NCBI RefSeq assembly: GCF_026151205.1 | Contig: NW_026971971.1 | Span: forward strand, 1-12,157 | DNA length: 12,157 bases | Reading direction: 5' to 3' | DNA from: Bolinopsis microptera | Taxonomy: Eukaryota; Ctenophora; Tentaculata; Lobata; Bolinopsidae | Part shown: piece after piece, positions 1 to 7,426 of the stretch | How positions within the stretch are numbered: the first letter of the stretch is position 1 | How the letters are laid out: every line of letters begins with the position of its first letter | Position numbers and translations under genes: made by a program | Notes under the pieces: generated by a model | What the model was told of the DNA's origin: nothing | Database searches by the model: none | The model's input: the letters and a program-made list of their open reading frames with translations, nothing else

Positions 1-60
1 TTTTCATTTTTAAAAATTTTTTTTTTTTTTCCTTTTTAAAAAAAAAAAAAAAAATTTTTG
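1..60. other. Homopolymer-run low-complexity edge
   Basis: This stretch consists only of T and A runs with a few isolated C and G bases. It has the same texture as 1741-4700 and 12120-12157. I see no gene or site in it and treat it as low-quality or low-complexity sequence. Confidence 0.6.
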
Positions 61-191
61 GGTGTTAAGGCGATGTTATTAACGACACAATTTAAAACAG
101 CGTACAAGTAAAATCCAGTTAAATTTTCAAACTTTTAAAATTAACCACATCAAAATAAATCGTGGGTTTTAAAGAGGTCGGTGTTAATGAA

Positions 192-555
192 AATTCTCTT
201 GAAATTGAGTTTATAGTAGTTAGTTTTATAGTTGTTTGTGATAGAGGGGAGTGATATTTCTATCAGCTGCTTTCGGTCCATGGAATAATATTGTTCCTAG
301 TGGAAATTATCGCCGGCCCAAAGGTCACTGCTTATGTTTAAATTGTAATTTCAGCCAGAATTTTGAGAAAGACCTTTTGAAAGTTTGGGGGTGATTGCTC
401 AAAAATTTAAGGAGAAGATAGATTTTTAGACTCGATTTCCAGGAAATAAGGAGGCCCGATTGAAAATCGCTTGCACAATACAAATTACTCATATCACAGG
501 ATATCCTCCCCTCTATCACAAACAACTATAAAACTCAATAATTTTCAAGAGAATT
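192..555. repeat. Foldback (inverted-repeat) element, about 364 bp
   Basis: Two arms face each other. Positions 222-251 are the exact reverse complement of 506-535 (30 of 30 bases). Farther out, 192-204 is the exact reverse complement of 543-555 (13 of 13). The left arm has about 10 extra bases between these blocks, which look like a local duplication of an AGTTTATAG-like word. Similarity continues a few bases inward (GATAT on both sides). The spacer of about 250 bp has no convincing open frame. This is the structure of a MITE or other foldback repeat, but I cannot see a clear target-site duplication, so the family is not identified. Confidence 0.75.
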
Positions 556-980
556 GTCTAATGAAGGACCCGCCCTGCCCCCTTAATCTACAATTTTGTA
601 AGTCGGACCATGGGTCGATTTATCGAAAAACTCATTACAACATGGGTGTGAGTTTGAAAACCTTAAAAAATGTTACACTTTCAAACATTCAGTGGAACGT
701 GTATTGGAAATTATTACATTTTGCACCGAAAACCAATGAGAAATGATTATTGTAGGTTACTACTTACGAACTAGAACCATTCATCACACGTTTTTGTTTC
801 CTATTATTACAGTTGAGTACATTCTATAATATAACTGATTTAACGATTTGGGACCCACCGCGATTTTTGCCGTTATTTTATAGAATTTTCCAAATAAATA
901 ACTAATATCCCACCCCTCCCTCCAATTATCAGTTTTATAATTTAGTAATTAAAGTACTTAATGTATCAGTAAATCCTTAC
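556..980. other. AT-rich non-coding stretch, probable CUL3 intron
   Basis: No coding similarity is visible in any frame. If the donor at 979-980 is used, this stretch is the start of the intron that follows the CUL3 exon on the minus strand. I looked for the next conserved cullin-3 segment on the minus strand here and did not find it. The intron therefore probably continues leftward through the foldback repeat and out of the window. Confidence 0.5.
975..980 (-). other. Candidate 5' splice donor of the CUL3 exon
   Basis: On the minus strand the coding similarity ends at ...AGAAAAGA and is followed at once by GTAAGG, which fits the GTRAG donor consensus. The reading frame there meets a TAA within this GTAAGG, as expected if coding stops at the splice site. 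Confidence 0.65.
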
Positions 981-1187
981 TCTTTTCTGAGATGTTCCTC
1001 AATAACCTCCTTCATTAGTTTTTTAGAGGCGGGGGGCCGTGTTTGTGTAAAACTAACGTATAAGCGTTTCTGTAGAGCTCCTCGTAGCTGAGGCCCCCCA
1101 TTGTCTTTGTTCTGAAAAGGTCCTTATTGCGTCCCCCTCCAACAAGTCCAGCAAAAGACTGCACATAGGACTCGTCCATGTTTTCAT
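981..1187 (-). CDS. CUL3: Cullin-3 N-terminal exon (partial, frame-disrupted)
   Basis: Cullin-3 is the scaffold of BTB-CUL3-RBX1 ubiquitin ligases. Its N-terminal region binds the BTB adaptor. On the minus strand five pieces match the animal CUL3 N-terminus in order: MDESYVQS (from 1179), DLLEGDAI (1148-1125), QNKDNG (1114-1097), [20 protein letters not shown] (1095-1036) and KLMKEVIEEHLRK (1021-983). The known family pattern is MDE-YV-S, DLL--AI, then [21 protein letters not shown], then EVV-EHL. The pieces lie in different frames. Every shift relative to family spacing is a gain of bases (about +1, +3, +1, +1, +2), mostly at G, C, T or A runs. This fits homopolymer insertion errors in a real exon better than random pseudogene decay, though a decayed copy is not excluded. 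The exon ends AAAAGA followed by GTAAGG, a good donor. TTCAG at 1192-1188 is a possible acceptor. An ATG at 1203 is in frame with MDESYV and could be an alternative start. No other exon is seen. Confidence 0.82.
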
Positions 1188-1200
1188 CTGAAGATAATAC
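1188..1200 (-). other. Possible 3' splice acceptor of the CUL3 exon
   Basis: The minus strand reads TATTATCTTCAG just before the ATGAAAACATGGAC that leads into MDESYV. This is a short T-rich tract ending in CAG. Placing the exon start here is plausible because vertebrate CUL3 has more residues before the MDE motif, which would be in an upstream exon. The pyrimidine tract is short, so an initiator ATG at 1203 is the alternative. Confidence 0.4.
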
Positions 1201-1207
1201 CATGTTA

Positions 1208-1315
1208 CAGGTGTTACCGGTTATCAGGTGTTAAATTAAGTGTTAAACAGGTGTTTACAGGTGAGGTTTATTAGTGTTAACAGTGGTTGTTACTAGGTGT
1301 TCCATGTACCAGGTG
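1208..1315 (-). repeat. Cluster of AACACCTG (CACCTG E-box) motifs upstream of the CUL3 exon
   Basis: The minus strand carries CACCTG at 1208-1213, 1225-1230, 1248-1253, 1258-1263 and 1310-1315, with a variant ACACCTA near 1294-1300 and several partial AACACT words. Spacing is irregular (10 to 47 bases), so it is a degenerate short-motif cluster and not a clean tandem repeat. CACCTG is the E-box bound by Snail/ZEB-type repressors in animals. Whether this is regulatory or only a decayed microsatellite cannot be told from sequence. It lies in an intron or 5' region of CUL3. Confidence 0.5.
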
Positions 1316-1740
1316 TTGTGTAAGTAGTAAAAACACTATTTACTGTGAACCTTGCTTAGTCGGTTCCCTGGGGAAAACTGTTTGTAACTAGTTTTAAATA
1401 CTACTACTACCTCTTAATGTCTACTTACTCAGTGGTCAGCTAATTAGACAACTCGTAGTTAGTGTTGCAACTTACTAATTGGAAGCGTTTTTGGAAAAGA
1501 CAAACAAGTTGAAAAATAACGGCAATATTCTGGAAAGTTTCCTTGGAGATCAGGTTACCCACGGGTTTATCACGTGTTATTCAGGTTTTAAAAGCTGGTT
1601 GAGTGTTTCAAGGGAAAATTACCTCCGATGAAGGTATGTGAAGGCTATCTTAATAAGAATCCTTACAAATTCACATCATGAACACGACAGGCCCCATACT
1701 GTCTTATGTCCCCTACCATTTATCTAAAGTTGAACTACCC
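1316..1740. other. AT-rich non-coding stretch
   Basis: Sequence quality looks normal, with short homopolymers and mixed composition. I see no gene, RNA or strong repeat. It lies upstream of the CUL3 exon on the minus strand and is most simply intron or 5' flank. Confidence 0.5.
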
Positions 1741-4706
1741 CTTCACATTGCACCCTTTTAATTTAATCAAAAAATAGGCCCCCCCAAATTGCTCTTTAAA
1801 AAATTTAAAAACAAAAACTTTAAAGGGCCCCCTTTTTTAAAACAAATTCAATTTTTATCCAAAATAAACTATGATAACTTTTAATTTAATTCCAAAAAAA
1901 AATATTTGGGTTTTATTACCTCCCCAAAAAACAATCCCCCATGCCCCTGGGCCTTTCCCCCTTTTTACTTGAGGTTGGTTTTTTATACTCATCTCCTTTT
2001 TTTCCTTTTTATTTTTTTAAAAATAATTGGGGGTTTAAACCTTTAAAAGGTTCCCCCTTAAATTTTAATTTTTTTAATATCCCCTTTTTTTTAAAAAGGG
2101 AAAAAAATTTTTTAAAAAGTTTGTTTTTATCTTTATTTTTGTTTTAAGGGTTTCCCGATTTCCCCCGCTAAACTAGAAAAGGGTTTTTAGTTCTTAAAAA
2201 AAATTTTAATGAGGGGCCCAAAGGGTTTGGAAAAAATGCTAAAATAAAAAATTTTTTGTGAAAAGTTGGGTTTGGGGAATGGGTTAAAATTAAAAATATT
2301 AAAAACACCCATTTAATATAATAAAAGGGGGGAAAAAAAGTTTTTTTTGCAAATTCCCATTTTTTTGAGGCCACAAAAAACCAAAAAATTTTCCCAAAAT
2401 TTTTTGATAATCCCCTTTTTTAAAAAATTCCCCCCCCCCCCCCCCCCCCTAGGGCATTAAATTTTTGGGGGGTTTTTTTCCCCCTCTCCAGCAGCAGGAA
2501 AACGTGAACCCAAAAAAAGAAGAAGAAATGTTGGAAAAAGAACTTAAAAAAAACGACCCTGAAAAAAAGATTTTTTTTAAGCAAAAAATTTTTTTCTTTT
2601 CGCCCAAAAAAAAATTTTATTTGGGTAAAACAATAAAACATGTTTATTGAAACAAATTTGAAACCCCTAATTTTGGGTTTTTTTTGCCCGAATTTCCTAA
2701 GGGGTAGGGCTAGTTGGGCAACTCTTTTTTTTTTTGATATCCCCCAGTCTCTTTAAAATTTGGGTAGAGCTCCCCTTTTTTTGTAAGGGCAAATTTTAAA
2801 TTTTTTTTTGCCAAAAAACAATTTCCCTTAAAAATTTTTGGGCCTTTTAAACCAAAACATTTCCAAAAAAAACTAAAAAAAATGCACAAAAAAGGAAAAT
2901 TTTTTTTGGGTTGGGGGTTTTGTTCCCCTTTTTTTTTCTTCCCTGTTTTAGTGTTCACTCTTTACTGTTTTTTTTTTTTAAACAAAAATTTTTTTTTTGC
3001 TTTTTTCGAGGGGGTTTATAGCCAAAAAAAAAATCCCCGCAAAATGTGTCTCCCCAAGTGAAAGGTTTGGGGGGGGGCTGGGCCCAAAACCCAAATTAAA
3101 AGTACCAAACACCCCGGGCCCGCCATTTTCCCCCAAACCCTAAAGATAAAATTTGTAAATAAACCTTTAGCAGGCAATGTTAAACCCAAATTTTGGAAAA
3201 AGTGACCCTTTGTTAAAATTTTAAGGGTGGGGCCCCCTTTTAAAAAATTTTTTTGTAAAAATTTCTTCCCAAAATTTTTTTTTAATTAATTTTTAAATTG
3301 CTAACATATCTTTGAAGGATAAAATTCCCAAAAAAACAAAAAAGGTCAGCCCCGCCTTTTTTTTTGCCATTTCCCCCGTAAAAACCCTTTTTTCTGCTTC
3401 CAAACACACGTTCCCTAAAAGGGAGGGTTTTGTTTAACCCAATTTGGGCCCCGAAATTTCTTTGTTTCTTTTTCCCGTGCCCCTTTTTATTACAAAAAAA
3501 TTTTTACAATCCCAATTTTGTACGTGGGGGGAAAACCCCGGTTGGGGCCTACAAAACCCTTTTTTCTGGTTTCCGGGGGTGTGAGCCCAAAAGCGAACAG
3601 GCCACACCCCCCTTTTCCCCCTCCAATATTTCTAATCTATTTAAAAAAAAAGGAAAAAACCATACAAAACATTGAATTGGGAATTTCCCCTTTTAAAAAA
3701 CAAATTGAAATTTTTTTGGAAAAAATTTTTATATTCTGGGGAATAAAAAGGAATAATAATTGGGAAATTTTTTTTTTAAACTGAAACTTTTTTTTAAATA
3801 AAAACCCCAAAATTTTTGTGGATCCTCCAAAAATAAAAAAAAAATACCATTTCCCCAGAAGTGGTTTTTTTATAATAAAAAAAATTTTTGGGTTGTGTTA
3901 AAAATGAAAAAAATTTAAAAAAAAATTAAATTTTCATTTTAAATTTTTAACAGGCCCCCCGGGCCAAAAAAATAAGGCCCTTTAAAAAAAAAAATGTACA
4001 AAAAAATACACAAATTTTTTTTTTTGCACCAAATGGGTTTTAGCAACCCCGGCCCGGAAACAAAAAAAATTTTTTTTTTAAAAAAATTTTTAACTTTCAA
4101 ATTGGGACAAGGGGGAAAAATGAAAAAATAAAATTAATAAATTGTTTTAACACTAAATTTCATTTAAAATCCCGCCCTGGTTTTTAATGAAAATTTTTTT
4201 TTATTAAAAACTTTTCAAATTTTTTCAGAGTAAAAGCCAAAGATGAATATAAAAAAAGAATTTGTTCCAAAAAATGCCCCCCCTCTGGGAAAATTGGGGT
4301 GGGGGACCCCCAAAAAACCCCTAAAAAAACATAGTGGGGAAAAAATTGACCCCCCCCAGTTTAAATTGGGGCCCATTTCATGAATTAATCTAAATCCAAA
4401 AATTTTAAAGAAAAAAAAATTTTTTTAAAAAAACAAATCCCAAAGGGGGAATAAACCCCGTGGGGGAAAAGAGTCAAAAAATTGGGGATTTTTAAAAACG
4501 TCCCCAAATTTCCGATACAAATTTGATAAAGGCCCCGAAAAAGGTCAATTAATGTGTGGAAGGTGTGCGGGTGAAAGGGGGGTAAAAATGGGTGTTTTAA
4601 AATATAGGAAAAGGGGATTAAAAAAAAAATTTAAAAAAACCAAAAAAAATTAATTTTTTTGGGGGGGGCAAAGAGACTAGGGGTTTGGGCCTTTTGTTTC
4701 CCTTTT
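1741..4706. other. Homopolymer-inflated AT-rich region of unreliable sequence
   Basis: Nearly every base belongs to a run of three or more identical bases, for example long A, T, C and G blocks in alternation. No open frame here has plausible protein composition; the short frames are Phe/Lys/Pro/Gly strings read off homopolymers. The texture begins gradually around 1760 next to normal sequence. I read it as corrupted consensus over AT-rich intergenic DNA. It contains a C run of 20 at 2430-2449 but no supportable gene. Confidence 0.65.
2430..2456 (+). repeat. Poly-C run ending in TAGGG
   Basis: Twenty consecutive C residues are followed by TAGGG. The C-run-then-TA-then-GGG arrangement resembles the clean module end at 10733-10752 and the copies at 4831 (minus strand) and about 7394. 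It may be another corrupted copy of the same module end, but the flanks are too degraded to confirm this. Confidence 0.4.
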
Positions 4707-4830
4707 CCAATTTTAAAAAAAATCCAGAGATGCCCTTTGTGACCCCCCAGCTTTGGAAAAAAACTAGTAGACCCCAATTGTCCCCCTTAAAACCTGGGAA
4801 AAAAGGGAAAATCCCCTTCCCCCAAATATA

Positions 4831-4922
<92 letters not shown>

Positions 4923-5200
4923 CCCCGTCCCCCCTTTTATGGGGCCCCATGTCCCCCCGGCCCCTTTTTTGGGTTTTTATGGAAAAAAAAAACGGGGTGG
5001 GTTTTTTTTTGGGAACCCTTTTTTCGGACACGGACGGAAAATTTGGCCCCGGGCTTTGGACGGAAAATTGGGCCGGGGCCCTTGGCCGGGGCACGGGGGG
5101 CCCGGGCTTTTTCGGAACCCCGGCCGGGCATTTTGGCCCCCACTCGGGGGGCGGGGGCCTTTTTCGGACCCAGCGGACATTGGCGGGGTCGTAAAAGGAA
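4707..5200 (-). repeat. Degraded inverted copy of the array/C-run module at 10571-10825
   Basis: Read on the minus strand, this stretch has the same landmarks in the same order as 10571-10825. First come several GTCC/CCGTCC-rich words (5190-5015; on the plus strand GCGGACATTGGCGG at 5172-5185 and CGGACACGGACGG near 5025). Then comes a long C run, then TATATTTGGG (matching TATATGGG). Then CAAAGCTGG...GTCAC, AAAGGGCAT and a final CTGGATT block at about 4756-4707 match CAAAGTTGG, TTCACTAAAAAGTCATACAT and AATCCCAG at 10777-10825. The match is interrupted by homopolymer gains throughout, so no percent identity is meaningful by eye. Confidence 0.55.
4831..4920 (+). repeat. Poly-G run of 90 bases
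   Basis: Ninety consecutive G residues are preceded by CCCAAATATA and followed by TTCCCCGTCC. On the minus strand this is C(90)TATATTTGGG, which aligns with the 12-base C run plus TATATGGG at 10733-10752. The length is likely inflated by a technical artefact, but an expanded real C/G tract at this place is supported by the clean partner copy. Confidence 0.7.
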
Positions 5201-5390
5201 AATTGGTGGAACCTTAGTGGCTTTTGGGGGAAAAATTAGCGGGGCAAACATTTTTTTAGAATTTTTTTTTGCCAAATTCTATGTAATTTTTTTTTTTTGT
5301 ACAAAACAAACCCCTTATTAATTCCCCACTAAAAACTTTGTTTTTAATAGCTTTTTTAAATTATTTTATCAAAATTATATTTTGGGGGGC
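5201..5390. other. AT-rich spacer between inverted array and purine tract
   Basis: A mixed AT-rich stretch with T runs and no open frame of note. By position it corresponds to the AT-rich flank 10426-10570 of the right-hand module, but I can see only weak word matches (such as ATTATATTTT against TATATTTTAA on the complementary strand). Confidence 0.35.
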
Positions 5391-7180
5391 CCCGGAAAAA
5401 AGGGCCCCCGGAAAGGCCGGGGGGGGGAGGAGGGGAAAAAGGGGAGGAGCAGGAACCTGTTGAAAAAATTTATGAGGAAGGGGGCCCGGGGGAGGGGGAG
5501 GGGGGAGTAAAGGGGGAAAGGGCTGGGGGGGGGAGGGTGGAAAAAGGACTGAGGGAAAAATCGGAAAAACCCCCCGGGGAGGGCCCAGGGGGGAAGAGTA
5601 GGAAAAGGGCTCAAAAGGAAAAGACTCCCGGGGGGGGAGGGGCCCCCAGGAGGAGGAAATGGGGGGGGAAAAAATGAGAAAAAAGGAAAAACTGAAAAAT
5701 ATGAGGGGTTTGGGGGTGAAGGGGGTGGTTGGGGAGGAAAATTTACCGGGGGAGGATGACTGAGAGGGAGGGGGAGGTTTAAGGGGAAAACCCCCGGAGG
5801 AAAGGGGGAAAAGGGGGACCCCGAAGGGGGGCCCTTTGGGGGGGGAGGAGGGGAAATGAAAAGGGGGAAAAAAACTCAGGGGGGAAAAGGACCTTCGGGG
5901 GGAAAGGGCTGAGGAGGGGGGAGAAGGGGGGGAAATGGGAGGAAAGGTGGGGGGGGGATTGCTGGGGGAGGAGCCCGGAAAGGGAAAGGGGGGGGAAAAG
6001 GAAAAAGGGAAATGAGGAGGAAAAAAGGAAATGGGTTTGGGAAATGATGAGGGAAAAAATGAGGCGGGGAGGAGGGGGGTAGGAAAGGAAGGGATGGGGG
6101 GGAGGGGGGGGGAAAAGGGGCTGGGGGGGAAAGGAAACAGGAAAACACAGGAGGGGACCCCCGGAGGAAAAGGGGGACCCCCCGGAAAGGGGAGGGGGGC
6201 CCGGAAGGGGGACAGGGAAAGGGGGGGCCTTCCGGGCCCGGGGAAGGAGGGGGAAAATGAGGAGTAAAATTTAGGGGGATTTGGGGGTTTTAGGAGGTGG
6301 CGAGGAGGATGGGGTGAAAGGGGAAAAGGAGGAAAGGAAAAATGGGGGAGGGGAAAGGAAAAAAATCCCGGAGGGGAAATTCCGGAGGGGGGGATCAGGA
6401 AGGGGAGGAGGGGGAGGAAAATCAGGGGGGCTTAGGGAAAAAGGAAGGAGGTTGGGGGGAACCCGAAAAGGGGGAAAGGGGGAGGGGGAAAAGGGGGGAC
6501 CCCGGGGGGGAATGAGGAGGAGGGGGAAAGAAAGGAAAGGGGGGTGGGGGGGAGGGAACCCCCGGGAAGGGGGGAATGGAAAGGAAACCCAAAGGAAAGG
6601 GGGAAAAAGGGGGGATTTTAAAAGGAGGGGAGGGCCCCGGAGGGGGGGAGGGGGCTGGGGGGAGGCCCGAGGAAAGGGGGACTGGGGGGATGGGGTTGGG
6701 GGAGGTTTACTGGGAGGGGAAAAAAGGAAGGGGGAACCTTTAGGAAAGGGGGAGGAGGAAACCCGGGGGAAAAAAACTGGGGAAGGGGGGGGACTGAGGA
6801 GGGAAAGGGGGGGAGAACCCGAACCGGAGGAGGAAAGGGGGGGGACCCCCCCTTTAAGGGGGGGGAAAAGGGGGAGAAAGGGGGAAAGGGAGGGGGGAGA
6901 AAGGCGGGGGAGGTTTAAAGGGGAGGGGGGAAAAAGAGGAGGGGGTTTAGGGAGGGGGGAGGACCCCGGGGGAGGGGCCCCCGGAGGAGGAAATTTAAAG
7001 GAAAGGAAAGGGGGAGGAACCCGGGGAAAGGAGGCTGTTTTAAAGGGCTGAAAGGGGGGGCCCCGAGGAGGAGGGGAAAGGGGAAAAGGGGGAGGAGAGG
7101 AGGGGAGGGGGAAAGAGGACGAGGAAGATCCCGGAAGACCCCCGGAAAAGGGGGGGAAAAGTAAAAAGGGGGAACCAAAA
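5391..7180 (+). repeat. Purine-rich (G/A) satellite-like tract, left block
   Basis: The plus strand is almost wholly G and A, with repeated interruptions of CCCGGAGG, ACTGAGG, GGCTGAGG and TTTAAAGG type. No fixed period can be read because G and A runs are irregularly long, but the recurring words point to an underlying satellite or microsatellite family rich in GAGGAGG. Long open frames on both strands (Gly/Arg/Glu/Lys-rich on plus, Pro/Ser/Phe-rich on minus, for example 6271-7197) come from the lack of T on one strand and are not genes. Confidence 0.7.
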
Positions 7181-7426
7181 AAAAAGTTTTTTTCCAAATT
7201 TTTTTTCCCCTTTTTTGTCCGCCCCCCTATTTTTTTTTTTCCGTTTTTTTAAAATATAGGGTTTTTTCCCCGGCAAAAAAAAACCCTGATCCCCCCCCCT
7301 TAAAAAGCCCAAAAAAAGGGGAAAATTTTATTTTTGCCAAAATTTTTGGGTTTTCCCTTAATGTCCCCCCAAAAGTCCCTTAAAATGTCCCCCCTTCCCA
7401 TGTTCCCCCCCTAGGGCCGTCTATGC
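7181..7426 (+). repeat. Degraded direct copy of 10426-10617
   Basis: The landmarks occur in order and orientation: TTTTTTGTCC (7211-7220), TTTAAAATATAGGG (7248-7261), CCCCGG with an A run, TGATCCCCC (7288-7296), TTAATGTCC (7358-7366), AAAATGTCC (7382-7390) and GCCGTCTATG (7407-7416). They match 10446-10454, 10489-10502, 10520-10528, 10576-10584 and the 10-bp array. The offset falls from 3241 to 3218 across the copy, so this copy is longer by 23 bases over about 107, with the gains in homopolymer runs. The array part is cut short after a few units and runs directly into purine tract. Confidence 0.75.

Noticed and set aside
325-525. 66-codon frame on the minus strand
   Set aside because: It lies inside the foldback spacer and arm and has no recognisable motif.
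471-746. 91-codon frame on the plus strand
   Set aside because: It crosses an arm of the foldback repeat, shows no family pattern and lies in a probable intron.
4618-5094. 158-codon frame with about 30 prolines in a row
   Set aside because: The proline run is the 90-base G run read on the other strand, and the rest is homopolymer sequence.
6281-7051. 256-codon Gly/Arg/Glu/Lys-rich frame on the plus strand, resembling an RGG-like protein
   Set aside because: The composition follows directly from G/A runs. There is no start context, intron signal or conserved motif, and it lies over the minus-strand frame of equal quality.
6271-7197. 308-codon open frame on the minus strand, Pro/Ser/Phe-rich
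   Set aside because: It is the complement of a tract almost lacking T on the plus strand, so stops are rare by composition. It has no domain and no non-repetitive segment, and similar frames occur on both strands and in several phases.
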